Numbered from the stretch's first letter, positions 21,492 through 30,383 are shown. The stretch is 64,000 nucleotides of DNA from Hymenobacter psychrophilus (GCF_900107135.1 NZ_FNOV01000006.1:248001-312000), one strand, 5' to 3'. Notes: generated by a model from the sequence alone, not told the origin. Program-made: numbers and translations.

Positions 21492-22562
21492 ATGGCCCTT
21501 TCCGCCGTTTCATCCGCGTCTGCTCCCGATAATCCGTCCGTGTCGCGGGAAGCGACCCCGCGGCCGGTGCTGTTCGATAACCACGACCGCCCCCTGGAGT
21601 ACCTGCGCCTGGCCGTAACCGACCGCTGCAACCTGCGCTGCTTCTACTGCATGCCCGAGGAAGGCATCAAGTACCTGCCCAAGCAGGAACTGCTGACCTA
21701 CGAGGAAATGCTCCGCCTGACGGGCCTGCTGGCCGGCTTGGGCGTGCGCAAGGTGCGCCTGACTGGCGGCGAGCCCTTCGTGCGGCGCGACCTGGTGCCG
21801 TTTATGGCCCGCTTGAGTGAGCTGCCCGGCATCGAGGAGCTGAGCCTGACCACCAACGGTGTGCTCACGGCTCCGCACGTGCCGGAGCTGGCCCGTTTGG
21901 GCGTGCGCACCGTCAACCTCAGCCTCGATACGCTCGACCGCGCCCGCTTCGCCGCCATTACCCGCCGCGACGAGCTGCCCCGGGTGCTCGACACGCTGTA
22001 CGCGCTGCTGGAAGCCGGCATTCGTGTCAAGATAAATGCCGTGGTGATGGACGGGCAGAACATCGAGGACCTGCTGCCGCTGGCCGAGCTGACCCGCGAG
22101 CTGCCCGTGGAGGTGCGCTTTATCGAGGAGATGCCCTTCAACGGCGGCAGCCACGAGGCCACACCCGCCACGCTGCCCTGGAATCACCACCGCATCCGCG
22201 AGCATCTAGCCCTCAACCTGGGCGAACTGCTACCCGTGCCCTCCCACCCCGGCGACACCGCCAGCCACTACACCGTGGCCGGCCACCAGGGCCGCCTGGG
22301 CATTATTGCGGCCTACTCGCGCACCTTCTGCGGCACCTGCAACCGCCTGCGTCTCACGGCCGAAGGCGGCCTTAAAACCTGCCTCTACGACCAGGGCGTG
22401 CTCGACCTGCGGGCCATGCTGCGCACCGGCGCTTCGGATGACGACCTGATAGCCGCTCTCAGCCATGCCTTCCGCCACCGCGCCGCCAACGGCTTCGAGG
22501 CTGAAAGCCAGCGCCCGTTGCATCAGCTCAATTTCGAGTCGATGAGCACGATTGGGGGGTAG
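21492..22562 (+). CDS. moaA: GTP 3',8-cyclase
   Basis: A 356-residue radical-SAM enzyme that rearranges GTP in the first step of molybdopterin synthesis. The ATG at 21492 is preferred over an upstream TTG at 21423. The SAM cluster cysteines are C46, C50 and C53 (CNLRCFYC), the second cluster is held by C280, C283 and C297 (CGTCNRLRL, LKTCL), and the protein ends in a Gly-Gly tail (STIGG), as active MoaA does. TACGTTTG at 21430-21437 is a perfect -7 box, though no TTG lies at the right distance. Confidence 0.97.
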   Translation: MALSAVSSASAPDNPSVSREATPRPVLFDNHDRPLEYLRLAVTDRCNLRCFYCMPEEGIKYLPKQELLTYEEMLRLTGLLAGLGVRKVRLTGGEPFVRRDLVPFMARLSELPGIEELSLTTNGVLTAPHVPELARLGVRTVNLSLDTLDRARFAAITRRDELPRVLDTLYALLEAGIRVKINAVVMDGQNIEDLLPLAELTRELPVEVRFIEEMPFNGGSHEATPATLPWNHHRIREHLALNLGELLPVPSHPGDTASHYTVAGHQGRLGIIAAYSRTFCGTCNRLRLTAEGGLKTCLYDQGVLDLRAMLRTGASDDDLIAALSHAFRHRAANGFEAESQRPLHQLNFESMSTIGG

Positions 22563-22733
22563 GCGAAGCTGCTGATTCCAGGTACTGACACTGGCTACCC
22601 AAGCGGCTCGTCAAGTGTAACGGCAAAGCCTTCTGGGTCTTTTCGACTTTTTGCCTGAACCCGGCCCTATAACTTGCGGCCCCGCCGATGCACTCTTCGG
22701 CTGCCCCGCCAACGGCAGCCCGCCTCCCGCACC

Positions 22734-23012
22734 ATGAATGTACTTCTGAGCTGCCTGTTGTTCTTCAATCTACTGTGCTTTCTGCTTTTCGCCCTGGATA
22801 AACGGAAAGCCCAACGGAGCCAGCGGCGCATTGCCGAAAAAACGCTGCACCTCGCCACGCTGCCGGGCGCGGCGCCAGGCGCGTGGGCGGCTATCCTGCT
22901 GTTGCACCATAAAAACCGCAAAGCCGCTTTCTGGGGCGTTACCCTGGCGCTGACGCTGCTACAAGCCGCGGCTCTCTATTTCGCGTGGCCCTATTTGCAG
23001 GCACCGTTTTGA
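22734..23012 (+). CDS. DUF1294 small membrane protein
   Basis: A 92-residue integral membrane protein of the DUF1294 family. From the ATG at 22734 (MNVLLSCLLFFNLLCFLLFALDKRKAQ) there is one helix, the family motif DKRKAQRSQRRIAEKTL, a second hydrophobic stretch, the HHKNRKAAFW segment and a last helix. Function is unknown in all members. It follows moaA by 171 bases and is followed by a long inverted repeat. Confidence 0.88.
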   Translation: MNVLLSCLLFFNLLCFLLFALDKRKAQRSQRRIAEKTLHLATLPGAAPGAWAAILLLHHKNRKAAFWGVTLALTLLQAAALYFAWPYLQAPF

Positions 23013-23028
23013 TGAGCATAAGGGGCTC

Positions 23029-23119
23029 GGGGCTTGACCCCGCCCGCCGCAGAAACGATGCGTTACGAGCGTTGTCCTCGTTTGAGAGGTCGTTTCGGTG
23101 GCGGGCGGGCACAAGCCCC
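23029..23119. repeat. Inverted repeat between the DUF1294 and S41 genes
   Basis: Arms of 30 bp at 23029-23058 and 23090-23119 (GGGGCTTG...CCCGCCCGCC and its complement) match with four mismatches around a 31-base loop. It separates two convergent genes and probably limits readthrough, but no T-run follows the arms. Confidence 0.8.
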
Positions 23120-23136
23120 ACCCCTACCCAGCTCTG

Positions 23137-24624
23137 TTAGCGCCCCGGCTGCCGGTACCAGGTCCGCACCTGCTCCACCATGTCGGGGGCGTTGGGGTTG
23201 AGGCGGACGGTGGGGGCAATGCCCACGCCGTCGATGCCCTGGTTGCGGTCGAGGCGGAAAGTGCGCGAGGTGGCCCAGCCCAGGCGTAGGCCGGGGCAGA
23301 GCAGGGGCGCGAACTGCATGTTGGCGTAGTCGAGCACCCCGGCCGAGTTCTCGCCGAACAGCGTGACCTTGCCGCTCTGGCGGGCTTCGAGCAGAAACTG
23401 CTCGGTCGTGCTGCCGCAGCCCCGGTTCTGCAGGATGGCCACGCGCGCTACTTCGGGGTGCTGGCGGCGGCGGGACAGCCGCTGCACCGAAACCCCGTCG
23501 CTGTTGGGCCGCTGCTTGATAAGCTGGCCGGGGTGGGCATCGAGGCGGCGGCGCAGCTGGGCGATGAACAGCTTTTCGGGCACGCTCATGTCGGGGTAGA
23601 GGGCGCCGTTGTACTTGGCGTTGTTGAGCGGCGTTGAGCGCAGGGCTACGCCTACGGTTTGCACGGGCTGGGTGTAGAGGTAGGGCGTGAGCGAGCGGTA
23701 AGATCCATCGGAGCCGCCGCCGTTGTAGCGCAGGTCCAGGATGAGCAGGCGGGTGCGGCGCAGGTTGGCGGCGTTGGCTTTCGTGAGCGAGTCGATGAGG
23801 GGGCGGTACTGGCCGTCGAAGGAGGCGATGCGGTAGAGGGCCGTGGTGTCGTCGAGCATCTGGAAGCGGTGATTGGCGACGCGGGCCGGGGCGGGCGGCA
23901 CCGCTACCGGCCGCGGGTACACCCGGTACCAGGGCGAATCATCAAACTGAATAACGCCCTCGGCCGGCAGCGTTACGCGGCGCAACTGCTCCTCGTGGTT
24001 TTGCATCCGGTAGGTGCCGGTAGCGGGGCCGGCGGCGGTGGGGGTCGCAAAGGCGAACTTCACCTGGCCGGGCACCCACCACACGCTGTCGGCCCGCAAC
24101 ACGAATGCCTGGTAGTGAGCGGGCTGACCGGCGGCCACTACGCCCACGCTATAATTGTTGCCCGCGTCGCGCCAAATGCCTTCGAGGGGCTGTTTGGGGC
24201 GGGCGGGGTCGTCGAGGTAAGCGCGGAAGCTAGCGCGGGTCCAGGGCAGGCGGGGCGCACCGACAAACCGGGCCCGGATAGTAGCCGGGTCGAGCTGCGG
24301 GAGGGGCTGGTCGTTCTTGATCTGCAAATGACCATCCTGAAAAAAGGTCAGCCACTCGTACAATACCAGACCGCAGCTGGCGGCGCGGGCCGTATCGGCG
24401 CGGGCTTGCACCACTCGCGTCAGGGAATCGAGGCGGGGGCGGGTGGCGGGCGTTACCTTGTCGGTGTAGCCGGCGTAGTTGGCCTCGATAAGCTGGCGCA
24501 TCTGCCCGAGGCTCTGGGCGCAGTTGCAGGGGGCGGACGCAGCGGGCAGGGCGGCGGCCGACTGGGCGCGGACGGCGGGGGCAGCCAGCAGCAGCAGAGC
24601 CGGCAGAAACAGGAAGCGAAGCAT
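23137..24624 (-). CDS. S41-family (tail-specific type) peptidase, secreted
   Basis: A 495-residue secreted protein with a signal peptide (MLRFLFLPALLLLAAPAVRAQ). The C-terminal third has the S41 fold: TRLLILDLRYNGGGSDGS, then RVAILQNRGCGSTTEQFLLEAR, in which the Ser after GCG is the likely nucleophile, and FGENSAGVLDYAN. The PDZ domain of classical CtpA proteins is not evident. It resembles Bacteroidota S41 proteins that process peptides in the periplasm. It converges with the DUF1294 gene and diverges from the DUF2490 gene (116 bases between starts). Confidence 0.86.
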   Translation of the reverse strand: MLRFLFLPALLLLAAPAVRAQSAAALPAASAPCNCAQSLGQMRQLIEANYAGYTDKVTPATRPRLDSLTRVVQARADTARAASCGLVLYEWLTFFQDGHLQIKNDQPLPQLDPATIRARFVGAPRLPWTRASFRAYLDDPARPKQPLEGIWRDAGNNYSVGVVAAGQPAHYQAFVLRADSVWWVPGQVKFAFATPTAAGPATGTYRMQNHEEQLRRVTLPAEGVIQFDDSPWYRVYPRPVAVPPAPARVANHRFQMLDDTTALYRIASFDGQYRPLIDSLTKANAANLRRTRLLILDLRYNGGGSDGSYRSLTPYLYTQPVQTVGVALRSTPLNNAKYNGALYPDMSVPEKLFIAQLRRRLDAHPGQLIKQRPNSDGVSVQRLSRRRQHPEVARVAILQNRGCGSTTEQFLLEARQSGKVTLFGENSAGVLDYANMQFAPLLCPGLRLGWATSRTFRLDRNQGIDGVGIAPTVRLNPNAPDMVEQVRTWYRQPGR

Positions 24625-24740
24625 AGGGGCCTACGTTAGAGGAAAAGCAGCACGTAACGCCGCAGATGCGCGCCGGCCCGCCGGGGTTGCCTGCCGGTGG
24701 TTTGCCACCGCAAGTAGCGCCGGCCCGCTACCTTCGGGGC

Positions 24741-25583
24741 ATGAACCGGCCGTCCCTCCCTCCCACCCAAGCCACCGCCTGCGCCCTGCTGCTGGGAGGC
24801 CTCTTGCTGCTGGCCGGCCCCGCTGCCCACGCCCAAACCGCCCCCCGCCCGCCCGACCGGCAGTGGGGCTCCTGGACAATTAATACGCTCGTGCTGCCCG
24901 GCGGGCCCAAAGGCTGGGGCGGCTACTTCGAGTTGCAGGGCCGCGCCAACGCCATTGCCCGCCAGTTCTTCTACAACGAAATCAAGGGGGGAGTCAGCTA
25001 CGACATAACCAACAACTTCACGGTGCTGCTGGGCACCGGCCGCTACTCCACGGCCGACTACCGCGACCTGAGCGCGGGTTACCTGGCCCTGGAGCGGCGC
25101 CTGTGGCAGCAGTTCACCTTCACCCAGCCCGTGGGCCGCGTTAAGCTGGAGCACCGGTTTCGGGTAGAGCAGCGCTGGACGCGCTTCCGCGACGATGTGG
25201 TGCCTGTTAACCAAGCCCGCTACCGGGGGCGGCAGCGCTACCGGCTCAGCGCGGTGCTGCCCCTCAACAACCCCACCATGCAGCCCGGCACGGCGTTTTT
25301 GTCGGTGTACAACGAGGTGTTCTTCGACCCGCGGGGACCCTACTTCGAGCGCAACCGGGTATACGCGGGCGGGGGCGTGCAGCTGAACCGGAACGTAACG
25401 GTACAGGCCGCCTGGCTGAACCAGATCGATTACCGCCCGGCCCGCGCCCAGCCCGGCACCGGCCTGTTCATCGCCCGCACCCGCCAGGCCAAAGACAACC
25501 TCGTGCTGACGCTGGTCTACCGCATCGTGCGCGCCAGGGCCGACGAAAAACCTGCTCCATTCACCCCATTTCAGCCGGACTGA
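24741..25583 (+). CDS. DUF2490 outer-membrane protein
   Basis: A 280-residue protein with a signal peptide that starts at the ATG at 24741 (MNRPSLPPTQATACALLLGG). The mature part alternates polar and hydrophobic residues as in a beta barrel and has the DUF2490 marks QWGSWTINTL, FFYNEIKGGVSYDITNNF, VKLEHRFRVEQRW and RYRLSAVLPLN. DUF2490 proteins are outer-membrane proteins of unknown function. TACCTTCG at 24729-24736 resembles a -7 box, but the nearest TTG is too far upstream. Confidence 0.86.
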   Translation: MNRPSLPPTQATACALLLGGLLLLAGPAAHAQTAPRPPDRQWGSWTINTLVLPGGPKGWGGYFELQGRANAIARQFFYNEIKGGVSYDITNNFTVLLGTGRYSTADYRDLSAGYLALERRLWQQFTFTQPVGRVKLEHRFRVEQRWTRFRDDVVPVNQARYRGRQRYRLSAVLPLNNPTMQPGTAFLSVYNEVFFDPRGPYFERNRVYAGGGVQLNRNVTVQAAWLNQIDYRPARAQPGTGLFIARTRQAKDNLVLTLVYRIVRARADEKPAPFTPFQPD

Positions 25584-25591
25584 TTTTTGGA

Positions 25592-25762
25592 GCTGTTAGC
25601 TGATAGCTATTAGCTGGTAGCTTTCGTTCTGGTGGCCCTTGAGCAGCTATGCATACCGCGCCCTCCTGCTGGTTTCGTTCAACGATGAGACGCGAATACG
25701 CGGCTCTGCGTCCGGCGGTTATCGCCCGCGCCGCTGCCCCGAAGCTATTAGCTAATAGCTTA
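25592..25762. repeat. AGCTATTAGCT-family inverted repeat, copy 1
   Basis: The left side (25592-25626) is built from variants of AGCTGTTAGCT and AGCTATTAGCT and ends AGCTTTCG; the right side (25740-25762) is CGAAGCTATTAGCTAATAGC. About 113 bases lie between them. The same 7-base theme recurs at 57201-57355. It lies between convergent genes. Confidence 0.75.
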
Positions 25763-25767
25763 AAAAA

Positions 25768-26934
25768 TCACTTCCCCAGGCCCACCCAGCCGCGTTGCAT
25801 GGCGTAGTAGAGGGCCGTGCCCACGGTCAGGCCAACGAGGTAGCCGTAGGGGAGGCCGGCGCAGAGAATGCCCGTGAGCAGCGCCAGCAGCAGGTGGGCC
25901 CGCTCGGTGCTGATGTCGCGCAGCAGGGCGGCCAGGCTGAGGGCCTCGAAGAACAGCAGCACCCCCAAAATAGGCAGCGGAAACACCTGCACCAGCTGCT
26001 GAAAGCCCTGACTGAAAAACAGGCCCAGCACCAGAAACAGCCCGCCGTAGATAACTACCGAGCCGCCCGTGCGGCCCCCGAACGTGTAGTGGCCCACCAT
26101 GCCGCCCGAGCCGTGGCAGACCGGGAAGCCACCCAAAAACGGGTTCACCAGGTTCATGAGGGCGTAGGTGAAGCTGATTTTACGCACCGTGAGGGGCCGC
26201 TCGGGAAAGTAGTCCTGCACCACCTGGCGGGTGGCCAGCACCGAGTTGCCTAGCGACAGCGGAATCTGGGGCAGGGCCAGCAGCACGGCCCCGGCCAGAA
26301 TGTCGGCCAGTTGGGGAACGTGCCAGCTGGGCAGGCGCAGGCCCAGGGCCTGCTGGGCCGAGTTGAAATCGAGCTGAAAAACCAGCCCGTAGATAACGCC
26401 CAGGCTCACGACGACCAGCGCGGCCGGCCAGCGCCGGTTGCCCAGTAGCACCACCGTTATCAGGAAGGCCGCCGCCGCCAGGGCATAACCGCCGAGGCCG
26501 TCGGCGGGCACGTATTGCTTGAGGGCGAGCGTGGAGAGCTGCAGGGCCAGCCCGAACTGAATGCCGCGGATAACGGGCTTGGGCACGAGGCGGGCCAGCC
26601 CATCGATGAGGCCCGTAACGGAAAGCAGCAGCATGCCCACGCCCACCGCCAGCCCACCCCCGAAGATGACGCGACCGGGGATTTTCTGGGCAATAACCAG
26701 GGCGGCGAAGGCCTTGAGCGGCTGCACCGGCATCGGCATGCCATACCAGAGGCCCGAAAACAGCTGCATCAGCCCGAACATGATGAGCACCCCGGCGCTG
26801 TCGAGGCCGGAGGCGGCAATTACCCCGATGAGCAAGGGCAGATCAGTCCCTAAGTCGCCGAAGGCCCCGGCCAGTTCGTTGCGGTCGAAGCGGATGCGTG
26901 GACGGGCGGCGGAGGGGGAAGCAGTGGCAGGCAT
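25768..26934 (-). CDS. MOT1-type molybdate transporter
   Basis: A 388-residue inner-membrane protein with about ten hydrophobic helices from the MOT1/SulP-related molybdate transporter family. The two diagnostic motifs are present: ELAGAFGDLGTDLPLLIG near residues 21-38 and GGFPVCHGSGGMVGHYTFG with RTGGS in the C-terminal half. Between them is MPVQPLKAFAALVIA. It would import molybdate for the cofactor genes upstream, which is why it sits in this island. A 12-unit array of 21-bp repeats begins 60 bases upstream of its ATG and may regulate it. Confidence 0.9.
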   Translation of the reverse strand: MPATASPSAARPRIRFDRNELAGAFGDLGTDLPLLIGVIAASGLDSAGVLIMFGLMQLFSGLWYGMPMPVQPLKAFAALVIAQKIPGRVIFGGGLAVGVGMLLLSVTGLIDGLARLVPKPVIRGIQFGLALQLSTLALKQYVPADGLGGYALAAAAFLITVVLLGNRRWPAALVVVSLGVIYGLVFQLDFNSAQQALGLRLPSWHVPQLADILAGAVLLALPQIPLSLGNSVLATRQVVQDYFPERPLTVRKISFTYALMNLVNPFLGGFPVCHGSGGMVGHYTFGGRTGGSVVIYGGLFLVLGLFFSQGFQQLVQVFPLPILGVLLFFEALSLAALLRDISTERAHLLLALLTGILCAGLPYGYLVGLTVGTALYYAMQRGWVGLGK

Positions 26935-26993
26935 GGGGGCGTGGGCATAACGGCGTGCAAGGTACGGCGCAGGCGGGTCGTTGAACGACTATA

Positions 26994-27245
26994 GCGCAAA
27001 CCAGCACGGCCGTAGCGCGAACGGTGCCGACAAGGGCGCGAACAGGTGCGGCACCCGTGCGAATCCTACTTACGCCTGTGCGAATCCTACTTGCTTTGGC
27101 GCGAACGGCTGCGGTAATGGTGCGCATCCTACGTACGCTTAAGCGAATCCTATTTTTGCTGGCGCGAACGGGTTGGGCGAGGATGCGAACGGCCGTGGCG
27201 GGGACGCGAACGGCCGTGGCGGGAGCGCGACTGGCTCCGACCAGA
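26994..27245. repeat. Array of twelve degenerate 21-bp tandem repeats
   Basis: Twelve consecutive 21-base units, each opening with a GCGAA-like core (units start at 26994, 27015, 27036 and so on). Two unit types alternate as A A A B B A B B A A A A: type A opens GCGCGAACGG and is G-rich, and type B reads GTGCGAATCCTACTT. Spacing never slips. Two helical turns per unit would put every core on one face of the DNA. It lies between the molybdate transporter and a gene of unknown function. Some frames are open through it, but I see no credible protein. Confidence 0.85.
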
Positions 27246-27300
27246 ACCCCACTGCCCGCGACTTGCAGTTGGGTGGGGCATTGGCTAGCTTACCCGGTAG

Positions 27301-27330
27301 TTGCCGGCCCGCAACCGGGGGCTATCTTCC
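27301..27330 (+). promoter_or_regulatory. Promoter of the 27355 gene
   Basis: TTG at 27301-27303, a spacer of exactly 19 bases and TATCTTCC at 27323-27330 fit the Bacteroidota promoter consensus. The start codon lies 25 bases downstream. It lies 55 bases past the 21-bp array. Confidence 0.6.
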
Positions 27331-27354
27331 ATCCTTCCATTCGGTTACCGTTCC

Positions 27355-28008
27355 ATGGACGACAAAAGCCAGAATTACCGCATTATGGCCCAGGGCGTGC
27401 TGGCCCTGCTTACCCGCACCCGCCCCGAGTGGGAGGCCCGCTACGCCAAGCTGCTGCCCGACTACGAGACCCTGCAACAGGCGCTGGCCGAAGTAGACAC
27501 CCAGGCCCAGGCCCGCAGCAGCACCGGCACCGCCGGCTACACCAGCGCCAAAGACGCCGCCGAAACGGCCGCCCTCGATGCCGCCCTGGTGGTGGTAAAC
27601 GGCCTGCGCACCCTCCAGCTCGATACCCCCCGGCCCGCCCTGGCCAAGGTGGCCGCCTACTCGCCCTCGGCCCTCACCAAGCTCCGCGACCAGGCCCAGG
27701 CCGACGCCCTGATTGAGATTGGTACCGTAGCGGCCCCGCTGGCTGCCGAGCTGGCCGCCGAGCTGATAACGGCCGACCAGCTAACGCGGCAGCGCGACAC
27801 GGCGGCGGCCTTCGCGGCCATGGTGGGCGTGGCCCGCACCCAAACAGTGGCGGGGGCCGCCGCCCGCCGCCAGGCCCTCGACCATCTGGCCGAAGCCCGC
27901 GCCGCCCTCGAACGCCTCGACGTACGGATGCCCAACCTGCGCCCCTTCCTGCCCGAGCTGGTAGCCCAGTACGAGCAGCAGCGCCGGGTGATAGACGCCG
28001 GCAGCTAG
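27355..28008 (+). CDS. Hypothetical helical protein
   Basis: A 217-residue soluble protein I do not recognise. It is rich in Ala, Leu, Gln and Arg and reads as a bundle of long helices (KLLPDYETLQQALAEVDTQA, ALDHLAEARAALERLDV). No signal peptide or membrane segment. The ATG at 27355 (MDDKSQNYRIMAQGVLALL) lies 25 bases behind a good promoter. It is divergent from the molybdate transporter with the 21-bp array between them, but nothing in the sequence ties it to molybdenum. Confidence 0.7.
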   Translation: MDDKSQNYRIMAQGVLALLTRTRPEWEARYAKLLPDYETLQQALAEVDTQAQARSSTGTAGYTSAKDAAETAALDAALVVVNGLRTLQLDTPRPALAKVAAYSPSALTKLRDQAQADALIEIGTVAAPLAAELAAELITADQLTRQRDTAAAFAAMVGVARTQTVAGAAARRQALDHLAEARAALERLDVRMPNLRPFLPELVAQYEQQRRVIDAGS

Positions 28009-28034
28009 CACCTCGCGTAGCCGCTCTGCGCGTG

Positions 28035-28179
28035 CGCCTCACCCCCCTAGCCCCCTCTCCAAAAAGAAGAGGGGCGACTAGCTTGTAGTTGCTAAAGCTA
28101 AAGCAGCCGCAACTAAACTAGAAATTAGTTTTAGTCCCCCCTCTCCTTTTGGGGGAGAGGGGGCTAGGGGGTGAGGTGC
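28035..28179. repeat. Inverted repeat of the CCCCTAGCCCC family, copy 1
   Basis: The arms (28035-28080 and 28132-28179) carry CTCACCCCCCTAGCCCCCTC and its complement with small mismatches. The loop contains CTAGAAATTAGTTTTAGT, nearly the same string as in the loop of the repeat at 54919-55049. It lies between two convergent genes. Confidence 0.82.
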
Positions 28180-28205
28180 CCACGGAGGGCGGCAACGCAA
28201 GGCCG

Positions 28206-29291
28206 TTAGCCCTCCCCGAACCCCTGTATCCCGCCGTCCAGGCTCCGCAGATTACGCAGGCCCAGCCCCTCCTGCAGCAGCGCTACGGCACGGACGCTGC
28301 GGGTGCCGCCCTGGCAGTACACCACCACCGGGCCGGTGGCCGGCACCTCGGCGGCGCGCGCTTCCAGCTGGCTTAGGGGCAGCGAAACGGCCCCCGACAG
28401 GTGGCCGGCGGCGTACTCATGGGGCTCGCGCACATCAAGCAGCAGCGGGGCAGCGGGGCCGGCCAACTCCCGGCGCAGCGCGGCGGCCGTTAGGGTGGGC
28501 AGCACGGGCTGGCACAACTCGGCGTAGGCGGCAGGATCGGCCGTGCCCAGGTACAGGGCCGCCTGTTCGGGGCGGCGGGCGAAGCGCAGCGTGCGGGTGG
28601 CAAACGTGAGGGCATCGAAGAGCCAGAGCCGGCCCGAAAGCACCTCACCCAGGCCCAGCAGCACCTTCAGCGTTTCGGTGGCTTGGGCGGTGCCCACCAC
28701 GCCGGGCAGCACCCCCAGCACGCCGGTAGCCGAGCAGTTGGGGGCCTCCGCCGCGCCGGGCGGCACTGGAAAGAGGCAGCGGTAGGTGGGCCCGCCTTCA
28801 AAGTTGAACACCGATACCTGCCCCTCGAACTTATAAATGGCCCCCGACACGAGTGGCCGTCCCAGCAGCACGCAGGCGTCGTTCAGCAGGTAGCGGGTGG
28901 CGAAGTTGTCGGTGCCGTCCACCACCACATCGTAGGCCCCTACCAGCGCCCGAACGTTGCCCATATCGAGCCGCACAGCATGCACCTCGGTGCCGATGAG
29001 CGGGTTCAGACGGGCGACCACTGCGGCGGCGGTTTCGGCCTTGCTGCGCCCCACATCGGCCGGCCCGTACAAAATCTGGCGGTGCAGGTTGCTCTCGTCC
29101 ACCACATCGGCATCCACAATGCCCAGCGTGCCCACCCCGGCCGCCGCCAGGTACTGCAGCACGGGGCACCCCAGCCCGCCTGCGCCCACCACCAGTACCC
29201 GGGCAGCCTTCAGCTTCAACTGGCCAGCCTCCCCAATTTCGGGTAGCTGGATATGGCGGCGGTATTTCCGCTTCTCCTCTTTCGTTAGCAC
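28206..29291 (-). CDS. moeB: MoeB/ThiF-type adenylyltransferase fused to rhodanese
   Basis: The first part is an E1-like enzyme (VVGAGGLGCPVLQYLAAAGVG, DADVVDESNLHRQ, DGTDNFATRYLLND) that adenylates the Gly-Gly end of MoaD. The last 100 residues form a rhodanese domain (LLLDVREPHEYAAGH, active-site loop CQGGTRS), giving a MOCS3-like layout that can also supply sulfur. I place the start at a GTG at 29291, giving VLTKEEKRKYRRHIQLPEIG, which matches other MoeB N-termini; the frame stays open to 29492 but that part is low-complexity. The paired CxxC zinc motifs of E. coli MoeB are not complete (TYRC, and no second pair). Confidence 0.88.
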   Translation of the reverse strand: MLTKEEKRKYRRHIQLPEIGEAGQLKLKAARVLVVGAGGLGCPVLQYLAAAGVGTLGIVDADVVDESNLHRQILYGPADVGRSKAETAAAVVARLNPLIGTEVHAVRLDMGNVRALVGAYDVVVDGTDNFATRYLLNDACVLLGRPLVSGAIYKFEGQVSVFNFEGGPTYRCLFPVPPGAAEAPNCSATGVLGVLPGVVGTAQATETLKVLLGLGEVLSGRLWLFDALTFATRTLRFARRPEQAALYLGTADPAAYAELCQPVLPTLTAAALRRELAGPAAPLLLDVREPHEYAAGHLSGAVSLPLSQLEARAAEVPATGPVVVYCQGGTRSVRAVALLQEGLGLRNLRSLDGGIQGFGEG

Positions 29292-29509
29292 TTCGGCGGA
29301 GAAGCGGGAATCAGGAATTATGGAGTCTGAATTTTGAATTGGAGCGGACACGGGGGAGGAATTATAGATTTTGAATTGGGGGAGTATGGGGAGTGTAGTA
29401 GGGGGAGTGGGTGAGTCGTGGGGGCATTGCCGGACTACTACTGAACATCCGTGCTTGCCCCTTCTACCATACGGCCCCACCCACCAATTCAAACTCTAAA
29501 CTCTAAAAT

Positions 29510-29917
29510 TTATACCCCAAAAAGCCATGCCACGGCTGCGCCTTCGTCGCCGAAGAAATTCACCTGATAGGGCTTGCCAGCGTAGTGTTCCACGGACTTG
29601 AACTCGGGGGCGGCCATGATGTGGGCCAGCAGCGCAGGGCTGGTGAGGTAGGCCACGCGCACGCCCCCCAGGCGGCGGGCCATATTGGGCATGAACTCGG
29701 TGAGCAGCCAGCGGGTAATGGCCGGGTCGTTCACCACGCGGCGTCGGATGTCCTGAAGCCAGTAGCGGCAGTTGCTGGCCTCGGCCGCGCGGGCCAACTG
29801 CTGGTAGGCGGCGGGCAGCAGGGCCGGGTCGGGCTCATGAGTCCAGCGGCCCACCAGCAGGTCGAGGTCGGCGCGGTAAGTGAGCTGGAGTAGCTCGGCG
29901 GGCGTATCGGGGGCCAT
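29510..29917 (-). CDS. Hypothetical protein, paralogue of the 33244 gene
   Basis: A 135-residue soluble protein from the ATG at 29917 (MAPDTPAELLQLTYRADLDLLVGRW). It shares a clear pattern with the protein at 33244-33663: LTYR.DL.L...RW, then YQ.L..A....C..WL.D.RRR, and a WL..EF.P segment, with a C-terminal ...DEG.AV.WL. The fold resembles the STAS/SpoIIAA-like DUF proteins found in several copies in Hymenobacter, but I cannot name the family with confidence. No signal peptide. It lies behind the MoeB gene on the same strand. Confidence 0.72.
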   Translation of the reverse strand: MAPDTPAELLQLTYRADLDLLVGRWTHEPDPALLPAAYQQLARAAEASNCRYWLQDIRRRVVNDPAITRWLLTEFMPNMARRLGGVRVAYLTSPALLAHIMAAPEFKSVEHYAGKPYQVNFFGDEGAAVAWLFGV

Positions 29918-30093
29918 AACGAAAACAGTAGAAACCAAAGCTACAAAAGCGGCGGGACCCATGCATCGGCCGGGCCGGGAAGCGAGTGCCACGGTAGGAC
30001 AGCGCCAACGCGGCAACGCTCCGGCACGTAGCAGGCCCTACGGCGGCCTGTGCGGGGCAGCCGGTTTCGCCCACATAGTTTTCCCTGTCCATC

Positions 30094-30369
30094 ATGCAAC
30101 GAATGACCATCCTCCTGAGTGCCGCCGCCGCCCTGCTGCTCAGCGCCTGCTCACAAACCACCGACCCCTCGGTTGGCGAACCTGCCGATGCGCCCGCCAC
30201 CACCGAAACGCCCCTGGAGCAAGCCGCCGACCTGCCCCCCGGCACTACCATTAAGGGCGCCGATGGCAGTAAAATAGTGAAGCAGGCCGATGGCGACATC
30301 AAGGTGAAAGACGCCGACGGCAACAAAGTAAAACGGGATGCCGACGACGGCACCGTGAAGGTGAAGTAA
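30094..30369 (+). CDS. Small hypothetical lipoprotein
   Basis: A 91-residue lipoprotein with the lipobox LLSAC at about residues 15-19 (an internal ATG three codons in is an alternative start). The mature part is Asp/Lys-rich with short imperfect repeats: GADGSKIVK, ADGDIKVKD, ADGNKVKRD, ADDGTVKVK. These look like beta-hairpin repeats. Function unknown. A large hairpin follows at 30384. Confidence 0.72.
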   Translation: MQRMTILLSAAAALLLSACSQTTDPSVGEPADAPATTETPLEQAADLPPGTTIKGADGSKIVKQADGDIKVKDADGNKVKRDADDGTVKVK

Positions 30370-30383
30370 CAGGATGCCTTGGT

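Noticed and set aside
27024..27716. Open frame through the 21-bp array on the plus strand
   Set aside because: The heptad-like Arg/Leu strings follow from the 21-base period, and the frame overlaps the better gene at 27355 in another frame.
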